A stretch of DNA of 48,486 bases from contig CACXAO010000007.1 in the NCBI GenBank assembly GCA_902765625.1, positions 1 to 48,486 of the forward strand, given 5' to 3'. Of the stretch, positions 18,553-25,750 are shown one piece after another. The notes beneath the pieces are model-generated. The model made no database searches. It saw nothing but the letters and a program-made list of their open reading frames with translations, and was not told the origin of the DNA. Within the stretch, counting starts at the first letter, position 1. Every line of letters begins with the position of its first letter. Origin of the DNA: an uncultured Ruminococcus sp. GTDB taxonomy: Bacteria > Bacillota > Clostridia > Oscillospirales > Acutalibacteraceae. The position numbers were made by a program, and so were the translations under genes.

Positions 18553-18578
18553 ATTTTTGCGAAAACCTGTGTTACAAT
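18550..18578 (+). promoter_or_regulatory. SigmaA-type promoter of the lexA operon
   Basis: TTGATT (18550-18555), 17-bp spacer, TACAAT (18573-18578), 24 bp before the lexA ATG. Confidence 0.8.
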
Positions 18579-18602
18579 ATAGTCGGAAAGGTGTGTGCGC
18601 TT

Positions 18603-19190
18603 ATGAAAACACTCAGTAAAAGCCAATCTAAAATTCTGGAATTCCTCCGCGACTGCTCCGACAGCGGCCGCGTGCCCTCGGTGCGCGAAATCTGCGACCA
18701 TACCGGTCTCAGCTCAACCTCGACCGTGCACCATCACCTCAAGGCTCTCGAGGAAAAGGGTCTGATCATCCGCGAGCACGGCGTTAACCGCTGCATTCAG
18801 ATCGCAGGCGAGGAAAAAAGCGCCAGCGTGCCCGTTCTCGGCAAGGTCGCCGCGGGCATTCCCATCACCGCGATTCAGGATATTGAGTGCTATGTTCCCG
18901 TGCCCGAGCAGCTCAAGCGCGGCAGAGAGCTGTTTGCGCTCAGGGTTCAGGGCGAAAGTATGATAAACGCCGGGATTCTGGACGGCGATATCGTCATTGT
19001 CCACCGCACTCCCGTCGCGGAAAACGGCGAGATAGTCGTCGCCATGGTTGAGGATTCCGCCACAGTCAAGCGTTTTTACAAGGAAAACGGCAGGTTCCGT
19101 CTGCAGCCCGAGAACGACAGCTTTGAGCCTATCATCGTCGACGAGGTCGTGCTGCTCGGCAAGGTCGTTTCACTGATCAGAAATTATTAA
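18603..19190 (+). CDS. lexA: SOS response repressor LexA
   Basis: Represses DNA-damage genes until RecA filaments trigger its self-cleavage. Residues 1-65 are the winged helix (SVREICDHTGLSSTSTVHHHL), followed by the hinge and cleavage site Ala84-Gly85 in KVAAGIP. The S24 peptidase domain carries the catalytic Ser119 (GESM) and Lys156 (TVKRF). The 195-aa length is normal. The frame is open back to 18546, but the ATG at 18603 gives the family-typical start. A LexA-box-like site on its promoter implies autoregulation. It heads a run with a LOG-family gene and a 57-aa cysteine protein gene. Confidence 0.97.
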   Translation: MKTLSKSQSKILEFLRDCSDSGRVPSVREICDHTGLSSTSTVHHHLKALEEKGLIIREHGVNRCIQIAGEEKSASVPVLGKVAAGIPITAIQDIECYVPVPEQLKRGRELFALRVQGESMINAGILDGDIVIVHRTPVAENGEIVVAMVEDSATVKRFYKENGRFRLQPENDSFEPIIVDEVVLLGKVVSLIRNY

Positions 19191-19209
19191 GGTATTAAGG
19201 GAGATTGAA

Positions 19210-19788
19210 ATGAGTTTCGTTTGCGTTTTCGGCTCCTCAAGCGAAGCCATCGATAAAAAAATTCTCGACGCGGCGTATTCTCTGGGCGAGAGGCTCTCAG
19301 ACCGCGGCGACAGCCTGATTTTCGGCGCAGGCAGGTACGGCGTAATGGGCGCGGCTGCGCGCGGTTTTATGTCAAAGGGCGGCGTGCCTACGGGCGTGAG
19401 TCCGCACTTTTTCAAGCAGCGCGGAGTGCTGCTCGAGGAGTGCAGGCTCGTGTTCACCGACAGCATGCGCGAGCGCAAGGCGTACATGGAGGACAACTCC
19501 GACGCGTTCATCATCTGCGCCGGCGGAATCGGCACCTTCGAGGAGTTTTTCGAGGTGCTCACCCTCAAGCAGCTCGGTCAGCACAAAAAGCCGATCATCA
19601 TCTACAATCTCGGCGGCTGCTACAACGGACTTATCGAGCTGATGGAAGAATCTATTCGGGGCAAATTTCTCTCGGAGGACACGCGCAGCCTGTACTCGAT
19701 TGCCGAAAGCGAGGACGAGATTTTCGATATCCTCGACAGCTACACCGAGGTTCACTACGACAAGTACGGAGGAAGAACAAATGGCTGA
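19210..19788 (+). CDS. LOG-family protein (TIGR00730; nucleotide phosphoribohydrolase-like)
   Basis: A 192-aa Rossmann-like protein with the family fingerprints GAGRYGVMGAAARG and AGGIGTFEEFFE (the PGGxGTxxE motif, first Pro replaced by Ala). LOG proteins hydrolyse nucleoside 5'-monophosphates to free base and ribose 5-phosphate; in plants this releases cytokinins, while the bacterial role is generally unclear. It begins 19 bp after lexA with AAGGGAG upstream and overlaps the next gene by 8 bp, so it should be expressed with lexA. A link to the SOS response is only an inference from this layout. Confidence 0.88.
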   Translation: MSFVCVFGSSSEAIDKKILDAAYSLGERLSDRGDSLIFGAGRYGVMGAAARGFMSKGGVPTGVSPHFFKQRGVLLEECRLVFTDSMRERKAYMEDNSDAFIICAGGIGTFEEFFEVLTLKQLGQHKKPIIIYNLGGCYNGLIELMEESIRGKFLSEDTRSLYSIAESEDEIFDILDSYTEVHYDKYGGRTNG

Positions 19789-19954
19789 TTGCTGCGAGCA
19801 GTGCGCGCACTATATCACCGACGACGAATTCGGCGATTACTGCGGCGTAAATCTCGACGAGGACGAAATGGAGCGGTTTCTGACCCAAAGCGTCAGGAGC
19901 TGCCACTATTTCCAACTTTACGACGAGTACAAGATAGTACAAAAACAGAATTAA
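19781..19954 (+). CDS. 57-aa cysteine-rich protein (DUF6472-like)
   Basis: A small acidic protein with cysteines arranged CC..C near the N-terminus, then YCG and SCHYF. This layout resembles DUF6472-type mini-proteins of Clostridia and suggests binding of a metal ion, perhaps zinc. The ATG at 19781 has GGAGGAAG 7 nt before it and overlaps the LOG gene by 8 bp in another frame, favouring coupled translation; the open frame upstream of it has no site. Function unknown. A strong terminator follows the stop. Confidence 0.8.
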   Translation: MADCCEQCAHYITDDEFGDYCGVNLDEDEMERFLTQSVRSCHYFQLYDEYKIVQKQN

Positions 19955-19957
19955 AAA

Positions 19958-19994
19958 ACGCCGTGCCGGGCAAAGCGTCCGGCACGGCTTGTTT
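19958..19994 (+). terminator. Terminator of the lexA operon, next to the intron insertion point
   Basis: GCCGTGCCGG (19960-19969) and CCGGCACGGC (19979-19988) form a perfect 10-bp stem followed by TTGTTT. The intron fragment begins immediately after the T-rich tail. Confidence 0.88.
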
Positions 19995-20692
19995 GTATGA
20001 CGGGCATATCAATGCTCTGTGGTGAAAGTCCACCGAGGCGTAGTTACCAACGAACTCAAAAGCGACTCCCAAGGTTTGTATCGCGAGGTACAGGCGAGAA
20101 GAAGGGATAGCGAAATCGTAGCCTGACGAATAGAAACCTGATACAAAGGCACATTAAGCGGATAAGCTGGCAAGCGGCAGCGAAGTCCAAAAAGGTAACC
20201 GTAACCTTAATGTGTAAATCAGGCAGGCAGACGAGGAAAGAGTATTGGTTTATCCCGTGAGGTCTCATAGGTGTGGTGGGAATAATGATTCCATAGCCGA
20301 CATAGTAACAACGAACTATGAGAAGTCAGCAGAGGTCATAGTACCGGAAAAAAAAACTTCGGGAAGGACCGAACAATTTAAGACGTCAATCGTAATGTAT
20401 GTTTTCTGCATTGACCCTGACGAGCGGTATTCCCGAAACGTATATGAGGGTAACCCGCGCAACATAACTGGATATGCGGAGAAGCGGAAAGGAGAAAGAC
20501 GGAAGTATGTCAGAAATGCTTGAGAAGATACTCAGCGACGAAAACATCATCCGCGCCAAAAAGCGTGTTTATGCAAACAAAGGCGCAGGCGGTGTTGACG
20601 GTGTAACAGTCCAAGAGCTTGACGAATATATGTCAAAGAATTGGGAGAGTATCAAGCAGCAAATCCGAGAGAGAAAGTACAAGCCGCAACCA
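19995..20692 (+). mobile_element. 5' part of a group II intron (ribozyme domains I-IV start and RT N-terminus), 3'-truncated
   Basis: The segment reads like intron domain I-III sequence: TGGTGAAAGTCCACCGAGGC near the start, later GAAGTCAGCAGAGGTCATAG, a hallmark stretch ahead of intron reverse transcriptases, then the RT start at 20507. The proposed first base is GTATG at 19995, right after a terminator hairpin, the preferred target of class C introns. The RT breaks off after about 62 residues, and the rest of the RT and the 3' ribozyme domains (V, VI) are missing, so it cannot splice or move. Confidence 0.85.
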
Positions 20693-20716
20693 AGATCGAT
20701 GTTACCAAGAACGTAG
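20507..20716 (+). pseudogene. Group II intron reverse transcriptase/maturase, N-terminal remnant
   Basis: Codons from ATG 20507 give MSEMLEKILSDENIIRAKKR, then NKGAGGVDGVTVQEL and IKQQIRERKYKPQP, the N-terminal RT-0/RT-1 region of LtrA-type proteins. The usual continuation (VRRVEIPKP-like) is replaced at about 20692 by unrelated sequence that adds seven residues and a stop. All catalytic RT motifs, including YADD, are absent. Confidence 0.92.
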
Positions 20717-21066
20717 AAAACGGCTTCAATACCGGCGTATTCTACCGTTACCTGCCTCTTGAGACCTACAAGCGCGACGGTTCGGGAAATCTTGAGAAGG
20801 ACAGCGATTTGAACTATACCCTCGCGACCACTCTCAACGACAACACCTTCCGTTACTCAAACGCGCTGCACTCCTATCAGTACGTATACGCAAGCGGCAA
20901 CGAGAACAAGGTGACAAACAACGGCAAGAATATGAGACTCTACGCTTACTATGTATATTCATACCTGACCTACGATCAGGAAACCAACCTTCCCGAGGTC
21001 AAGTACGATATCGTGCTTTCAAACAGCTATTCCGACGCTTCAACCTACTGGAACGGAGTTTCATAA
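20692..21066 (+). pseudogene. 3' fragment of an unidentified gene joined to the intron remnant
   Basis: An open frame of 124 codons with good codon use (KIDVTKNVENGFNTG ... STYWNGVS) runs from the junction to TAA at 21066, with no start codon or ribosome binding site of its own. It is rich in Tyr, Asn, Thr and Ser, as in exported surface proteins, and has its own terminator. I do not recognise the family. It ends 86 bp before a SipW-type signal peptidase gene, so the lost gene may have encoded a substrate of that peptidase (inference). Confidence 0.7.
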
Positions 21067-21082
21067 ACCAAATGACAATTAC

Positions 21083-21114
21083 AAAAAAGGGTTGTTTTTA
21101 CAGCCCTTTTTTTA
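21083..21114 (+). terminator. Terminator behind the truncated gene fragment
   Basis: AAAAAAGGGTTG pairs with CAGCCCTTTTTTT around TTTTTA (one wobble). The promoter of the next gene overlaps it. Confidence 0.8.
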
Positions 21115-21120
21115 TATAAT
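21092..21120 (+). promoter_or_regulatory. Probable promoter for the signal peptidase gene, embedded in the terminator
   Basis: TTGTTT (21092-21097), 17-bp spacer, TATAAT (21115-21120). The -35 lies inside the terminator stem-loop. Confidence 0.55.
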
Positions 21121-21152
21121 AATATGTGAAAAAACCGTAAGGAATCGACGAG

Positions 21153-21869
21153 ATGAAAATAAATCTGAAACAAAAGATATACAATAAGCTTCCCGAGAAA
21201 AACCGCGATAAAATAGCAGGCGTATACCATGTATGCCGCGCAATCAAAAACATCGTTTGCTGGCTGCTGATAATAGCGCTGGCGCTCACGGTGATTTTGT
21301 CTATGGTGACCCGTTTCAGCGGCAAGACTCCGTCGGTGTTCGGATACACTCTGCAGCGTGTTTCAACGGGCAGTATGATTCCGACGCTCGAAATCGGCGA
21401 TGTAATACTCAGCCGTACAGTGAGCGATGTTTCCGAGGTAAAAGAAGGAGATATAATCACCTTCAAGGGAGGCGCTCAGTTCAGCAACAACCACGTTACC
21501 CACCGCGTTGTAGTCGCGCCGTATACCGACGACAACGGCAAACTGGTGCTGCAGACCAAGGGAGACAACAACAATGCGGTTGACCCGGTGATACGGGCGG
21601 ATTCTGTCGAATCGGTATTCCTTAATAAAGTCGGGATCCTCACCAAGATGTATGAAATATTCCTCTCGCCGTGGGGACTGATAATTTTCATAGCCTTATT
21701 GCTCCTTGTATTTTTTGACGAGCTGATCAACGTAGTAAGAATAGCGACGGGAAATGACATTGAAGAAGAGGAGAGCGTTGACGAGATAATCGAGCGGATC
21801 CAGCGCGAGGACAGAGAAAAGCAGTTGGAGGAGGCAAAGCGTAAGCGCGATGAAACCACAAAAGACTGA
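21153..21869 (+). CDS. SipW-type (ER-type) signal peptidase I
   Basis: Membrane-bound serine peptidase that removes signal peptides, especially from surface or matrix proteins. The 238-aa protein has a membrane helix at ~33-52, the catalytic Ser74 in TGSMIPT, and NNHVTHRVV, where His117 replaces the Lys of ordinary bacterial signal peptidases. That Ser-His dyad is diagnostic of the SipW/archaeal/eukaryotic type. A second helix (~170-192) and a charged coiled-coil-like tail follow. In Bacillus, SipW matures TasA/TapA. Here the upstream neighbour is only the tail of a lost gene. It overlaps the MGMT gene by 20 bp. Confidence 0.92.
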   Translation: MKINLKQKIYNKLPEKNRDKIAGVYHVCRAIKNIVCWLLIIALALTVILSMVTRFSGKTPSVFGYTLQRVSTGSMIPTLEIGDVILSRTVSDVSEVKEGDIITFKGGAQFSNNHVTHRVVVAPYTDDNGKLVLQTKGDNNNAVDPVIRADSVESVFLNKVGILTKMYEIFLSPWGLIIFIALLLLVFFDELINVVRIATGNDIEEEESVDEIIERIQREDREKQLEEAKRKRDETTKD

Positions 21870-22173
21870 CTCCTTCTACGATAAAATCTACTCCGCCGTG
21901 CAGCAGATTCCGCGCGGGTGCGTCGCGACCTACGGGCAGATCGCCGCTCTGGCAGGCAACGGCGGAGCAGCGAGAGCTGTCGGCAACGCTCTGCACAAAA
22001 ATCCTCTGCCGGGCGTGATTCCGTGCCATCGGGTGGTCAACGCCAAGGGCAGGCTTGCGCCGCATTTTGCGTTCGGCGGAACCGGGCGGCAGCGGTCGCT
22101 GCTTGAGGCTGAGGGCGTTGAGGTCAGGGGCGAATACGTCGACCTCGGGCGGTTTCAGTGGCGCAGTCAGTGA
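21850..22173 (+). CDS. Methylated-DNA-protein cysteine methyltransferase, C-terminal-domain-only form (MGMT)
   Basis: Repairs O6-alkylguanine by transferring the alkyl group to a cysteine. The 107-aa protein is just the active-site domain: helix-turn-helix region with TYGQIAALAG, the recognition Arg helix (ARAVGNALHKNP) and the active-site PCHRV with Cys59. The cysteine distinguishes it from alkyltransferase-like (ATL) proteins, where it is Trp or Ala, although overall length is ATL-like. It starts inside the end of the signal peptidase gene, so translation is probably coupled. A fresh promoter begins 4 bp after its stop. Confidence 0.9.
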   Translation: MKPQKTDSFYDKIYSAVQQIPRGCVATYGQIAALAGNGGAARAVGNALHKNPLPGVIPCHRVVNAKGRLAPHFAFGGTGRQRSLLEAEGVEVRGEYVDLGRFQWRSQ

Positions 22174-22176
22174 AAG

Positions 22177-22205
22177 TTGCATTTTTCAACAAACTGTGTT
22201 ATAAT
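22177..22205 (+). promoter_or_regulatory. SigmaA-type promoter for the Cof-type HAD gene
   Basis: TTGCAT (22177-22182), 17-bp spacer, perfect TATAAT (22200-22205). Confidence 0.85.
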
Positions 22206-22242
22206 GTACAAAGATTGTGTGAATACGGTTAAAGGTGATAAA

Positions 22243-23058
22243 ATGGACTACAAACTGATTGCGGTCGATATTGACGGCACACTAACCAATTCGCGTAAAG
22301 AAATCACACCCCGCACCCGTTACGCTCTGCTTGAGGCACAGCGGCAGGGCAAGCGCGTTATCATCGCCTCGGGCAGGCAGCCCATGGGCGTTTATCCAAT
22401 CGCGCGCGACCTCATGCTCGACCGCTACAACGGCTACATCATGAGCTACAACGGCGGCAAGATAATCAGCTGCGAGACCGACGAGACCGTCGCTACAAGG
22501 CTGTTCCCGAGGGAATATCTCGCCGACATCGTTGGGGTGCTCAAGGATTTCAATGTTACAATTAACACGTTTGACGACAAAAAAATCTTCGCAAACTCCA
22601 AGGTCAACGACTACACCTATCTCGAACGCGACATTACCCACGTCGAGATGGTCGTCTGCGAGGACTTTGTAGCCGACGTAAAGTTCCCGTTCAACAAGCT
22701 TCTGCTTGCCGGCGAGCCGCTTGAGCTTGACAAGTGCCAGGAGATCCTGCGCACGCGCTACGACGGACTTCTCGATGTCTGCAAGAGCGCGCCGTATTTT
22801 CTCGAGATAATGCCGCTTGGGGTGTCGAAAGGCTCCATGCTGCCCGTGCTGCTCGACAAGCTCGGAATAAGCCGCGAGGAGCTGATCGCGTTCGGCGACA
22901 ACTACAACGACATAACGATGATAGGCTACGCCGGAATGGGCGTGGCTATGGGCAATGCCGAGCCGGAGGTCAAGAGGATCGCGAACTGCGTCTGCGAGAC
23001 AAACGACGAGGACGGCGTAGCCAAAACAATAGAACAGATGATTTTACAGAAAGCCTGA
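22243..23058 (+). CDS. Cof-type HAD-IIB hydrolase (sugar-phosphate/nucleotide phosphatase)
   Basis: A 271-aa cytosolic phosphatase with motif I AVDIDGTLTNSRKEIT, motif II IASGR, motif III Lys (GVSKGSML) and motif IV FGDNYNDITMI; the C2B cap lies between motifs II and III. This subgroup dephosphorylates diverse phosphosugars and cofactors such as PLP or FMN, so the true substrate is open. The frame extends upstream to 22177, but the ATG at 22243 has AAAGGTG 7 nt before it and lies 38 bp after a strong promoter. It ends in its own terminator, so it is monocistronic. Confidence 0.9.
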   Translation: MDYKLIAVDIDGTLTNSRKEITPRTRYALLEAQRQGKRVIIASGRQPMGVYPIARDLMLDRYNGYIMSYNGGKIISCETDETVATRLFPREYLADIVGVLKDFNVTINTFDDKKIFANSKVNDYTYLERDITHVEMVVCEDFVADVKFPFNKLLLAGEPLELDKCQEILRTRYDGLLDVCKSAPYFLEIMPLGVSKGSMLPVLLDKLGISREELIAFGDNYNDITMIGYAGMGVAMGNAEPEVKRIANCVCETNDEDGVAKTIEQMILQKA

Positions 23059-23082
23059 CCGCTCGGTCGGGCTTGTTTTTTT
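23051..23082 (+). terminator. Terminator after the Cof-type HAD gene
   Basis: AAGCCTGACC pairs with GGTCGGGCTT (one T-G) around GCTC, then GTTTTTTT; the stem overlaps the stop codon. Confidence 0.85.
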
Positions 23083-23115
23083 AGCGGCAGCGGCAGGGAT
23101 TTTATTGTATTCGCA

Positions 23116-23144
23116 TTGACAAATCGGAAATCAGGTGCTATAAT
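23116..23144 (+). promoter_or_regulatory. Consensus sigmaA promoter for the LRR-dockerin gene
   Basis: Perfect TTGACA (23116-23121) and TATAAT (23139-23144) with a 17-bp spacer. The resulting leader of about 94 nt contains the hairpin at 23172-23205. Confidence 0.92.
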
Positions 23145-23171
23145 ATAATCGATAGTAATTTTGTGCGGGTG

Positions 23172-23205
23172 CATACTATTTTGTGATTAGTGCTCAAAAA
23201 GTATG
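23172..23205 (+). promoter_or_regulatory. Leader hairpin ahead of the LRR-dockerin gene
   Basis: CATACT/AGTATG and TTTTG/CAAAA stack with a single bulged A around an 11-nt loop. No T tract follows, so it is not a terminator; mRNA stabilisation or regulation is possible. Confidence 0.45.
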
Positions 23206-23244
23206 AAGCCAAGCGGAATTAAAAATATGAAAAGAGGAGAGAAA

Positions 23245-25509
23245 ATGAAACAATCAACCAAGAAACTGACAGCCTTGTTTCTGTCAATGTGCATGACCGC
23301 TTCGATGGTATCGGTTTCGGCGGTCAGCGCATCCGCTCTCGACGGGAACGAAAACGCCGCAGTCGACATAAGCGGAAATTCCGAGTTTGAGTACACGGGT
23401 CATTTTACGGGAAAATACGTTTCGTCGTCGGGCGACAAGCTCGTCACCGTGACCACGGAGTATCTTGACGGCGTTTACGTCACCGCCAAATCCGGAAACA
23501 CGTTCTTGAGCTACACGCCCGGTGAAAAATCCGTGTACTTCATCGCCGAGAAAGGCAAGGAATATGAATTATCCCTGTACGAATCGGACGAATCGACCGC
23601 CGGCAAGTGCACAGTCACCGAAAAGGATATTCCGAGGCTTACGGACGGTGAGATCGTTGACGGCGAGATCGCTGACGACAACTATATAAGCGTATTTTCG
23701 TATGTTCCCGGCGAGACCGGTTCGTTCAGCCTGAACAGCTTCGATATTACCGAGCCTTTCCAAATTGGATTTTCCCACGGCGGAGACCTTGATTACACAA
23801 TCGGTCACAGCGAAGGCGACGCGTATGATGAGTTTATCTGCACAGAGGGTGAGACCTACTATCTGATCTACAGCATCGAAGAGGAAGGAACCGGAAAATT
23901 CAGAGTCAGAGCCGACAACGCAAACAGCATCTATCTGGGTGTAAACAAATATCTGGAGGATTTTGAAGCCGGTTCAAAAACATTTCCCTTCAAAGCGCCC
24001 GATGATATGAGCGTACTATTTTCCGGCTGGTTTTCAACCGCGACGGACCAGAAGGTAACGATAACCGATTCCGAAAATAATGTTATCGCAGAGAAAACTC
24101 TTGGAAACGACTATGACTATGACCGTATCATCTTTGATGTGAAAAAGGGCGAAACATATAATGTTACATTTGAGTATTCAGACTCAGTATGGGCTGAGTT
24201 TGTGATCAGACAGATAGAAGAAATCAAGCTCGGCGAAACAAAGGAACTCAGCCTGACCGATGATAATGAAATACCTCCGCCTATTTTGTTCAAGTCCGAA
24301 AAGGACGCGTATGTTCACTACTATCCGTCCGCAACAAGCGACGAGGCGGTTTCCGGATGCTACGTTACGACTGAATCGGGCGAATACGTCAGCGTAAAGA
24401 GAGTAAACGACCGCAGCGAGGATTTCAATATTTACTTCAAGGCTGAGGCAGGCAAGAATTACCTGTTCTGCAACTACATTTACGCAGACGCTGCGGATAT
24501 CAGTGTGACCCTCGAGGAAACTGCTCCCTATATCATCGAGGACGGCGCGTTCAAGGGCGATTTGACAAATCAGTCCGAGTTTTCCGTTCCGTCGGTCTAC
24601 AATCCTCCGTACGACCCCGGGAATCCCGACGAATACCTCAACCCCGAGGGTTCGGGCGCGCGCGAGGTGACCGAGATCGCATACGGCGCGTTCAGCTTCA
24701 ACGATGATCTTGTCAGCGTAGAGGTTCCCGATACGGTAAAGAAAATCAGCAGAATGGCGTTTTTGGGTTGCGATAAACTTGAGAACGTAAAGCTGTCCGA
24801 TAACCTCGAGTCGATCGGAGGCCTCGCGTTCTGCGGCAACGAAAGCCTCAAAAAAATCACGATCCCCGACAGCGTTACCTCGATCGATGAAGAAGCGTTT
24901 TCCGGCTGCTCAACGATGGACGAGGTCAAGCTCTCAAAGAATATCGATAAAATCAGCGAGTACACATTCTCAAACTGCCAATCTCTCAAGGAGATCGAGA
25001 TCCCCGAGAAAGTCACAGAGATAGGCAACGAAGCGTTTTTTTGGTGTGAGTCGCTCGCCAAGGTGACTATTCCGGAGGGCGTTGAGGAGATCGGAGACTC
25101 CGCGTTCATGGGCTGCAAGGCTCTCAGTGAGGTCACCGTTCCAAAGAGCGTTACGGTGATACAGCCGTATGCGTTCGGATATTCCGGGTTCTATAAAAAG
25201 TACGACGGCTTTGTGATCAGGGGCTACGAGGGCACCGAGGCGGAGCGCTACGCCAACGATAACGGCTTTACGTTTATTCCGATCATCAGCACAGGGCCGA
25301 CCCCGACCGAGTACGGCGACGCTAACGGCGACGGCAGCGTGAACATCAGCGACGCGACCGAGATCCAGAGGTACGCGGCAGGCTTATCCGAATTCAACGA
25401 AGCGCAGCTCAAGTACGCCGACGTGACAGGCGACGGCAATGTGAATATCGAGGACGTCACAATGATCCAGAAGTACATTGCCAAAATCATCCGCACACTC
25501 GACAGATAA
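23245..25509 (+). CDS. Secreted BspA-type leucine-rich-repeat protein with C-terminal dockerin
   Basis: A 754-aa exported protein: signal peptide (residues ~1-34, ending near SASA), a ~430-residue beta-rich region resembling repeated pre-peptidase/adhesin domains, BspA-type LRR_5 repeats (~470-665; units like LKKITIPDSVTSIDEEAFSGC), and a C-terminal type I dockerin (~690-750). The dockerin has two Ca-binding loops, DANGDGSVNISD and DVTGDGNVNIED, each with Asp/Asn at positions 1, 3, 5, 12 (Thr at 3 in the second) and a following IQRY/IQKY helix. A dockerin docks proteins onto cohesin scaffolds, so this adhesin-like protein probably sits in a cellulosome- or amylosome-like complex. The ATG at 23245 follows GAGGAG. 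Confidence 0.9.
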   Translation: MKQSTKKLTALFLSMCMTASMVSVSAVSASALDGNENAAVDISGNSEFEYTGHFTGKYVSSSGDKLVTVTTEYLDGVYVTAKSGNTFLSYTPGEKSVYFIAEKGKEYELSLYESDESTAGKCTVTEKDIPRLTDGEIVDGEIADDNYISVFSYVPGETGSFSLNSFDITEPFQIGFSHGGDLDYTIGHSEGDAYDEFICTEGETYYLIYSIEEEGTGKFRVRADNANSIYLGVNKYLEDFEAGSKTFPFKAPDDMSVLFSGWFSTATDQKVTITDSENNVIAEKTLGNDYDYDRIIFDVKKGETYNVTFEYSDSVWAEFVIRQIEEIKLGETKELSLTDDNEIPPPILFKSEKDAYVHYYPSATSDEAVSGCYVTTESGEYVSVKRVNDRSEDFNIYFKAEAGKNYLFCNYIYADAADISVTLEETAPYIIEDGAFKGDLTNQSEFSVPSVYNPPYDPGNPDEYLNPEGSGAREVTEIAYGAFSFNDDLVSVEVPDTVKKISRMAFLGCDKLENVKLSDNLESIGGLAFCGNESLKKITIPDSVTSIDEEAFSGCSTMDEVKLSKNIDKISEYTFSNCQSLKEIEIPEKVTEIGNEAFFWCESLAKVTIPEGVEEIGDSAFMGCKALSEVTVPKSVTVIQPYAFGYSGFYKKYDGFVIRGYEGTEAERYANDNGFTFIPIISTGPTPTEYGDANGDGSVNISDATEIQRYAAGLSEFNEAQLKYADVTGDGNVNIEDVTMIQKYIAKIIRTLDR

Positions 25510-25515
25510 ATATGC

Positions 25516-25548
25516 GAAAGGCAGGCTTTTTACGGCCTGCCTTTTTTT
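25516..25548 (+). terminator. Terminator after the LRR-dockerin gene
   Basis: AAGGCAGGC and GCCTGCCTT form a 9-bp stem with loop TTTTTACG-type, followed by TTTTTT. Confidence 0.9.
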
Positions 25549-25589
25549 GGAGAGTGGAGAGTGGAGAGTGGAGAGTTGAGAGTGGAGAT
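25549..25589. repeat. Heptanucleotide tandem array GGAGAGT
   Basis: Four perfect GGAGAGT units followed by TGAGAGT and GGAGATA. It begins right after the terminator T tract and is non-coding. Confidence 0.9.
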
Positions 25590-25616
25590 AAGGGTCGCGT
25601 TGCTCCTGAAAATATT

Positions 25617-25646
25617 TGTAGTGACAGCCCTTGTGGCTGTCAGCAG
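25617..25646. repeat. GTGACAGCC-CTTGT-GGCTGTCA palindrome, copy 1
   Basis: TGACAGCC and GGCTGTCA pair around CTTGT. The same palindrome recurs at 25747-25776, in variant form at 27638-27668, and inverted at 39410-39434. Confidence 0.85.
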
Positions 25647-25750
25647 TTGGTAGTTTTGCAGTTGGTAGTTGGTAGTTTTGTAGTTGGTAGTTGGTAGTTT
25701 GTAGTTGGTAGGGTAGTTGGTAGTTGGTAGTTTTGTAGTTGGTAGTTCGT
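25645..25750. repeat. Heptanucleotide array AGTTGGT with variants
   Basis: About a dozen AGTTGGT units interspersed with AGTTTGT and AGTTTTGT variants. No gene, start codon plus ribosome binding site, or promoter is seen here. Together with its neighbours it fills the 348-bp convergent gap between the LRR-dockerin gene and the O-antigen-ligase-like gene. Confidence 0.9.

Noticed and set aside
20200-20480. Small open frame at 20245-20523 within the intron
   Set aside because: It lies in ribozyme domain sequence whose conserved stretches are explained by RNA structure; no site or motif supports translation.
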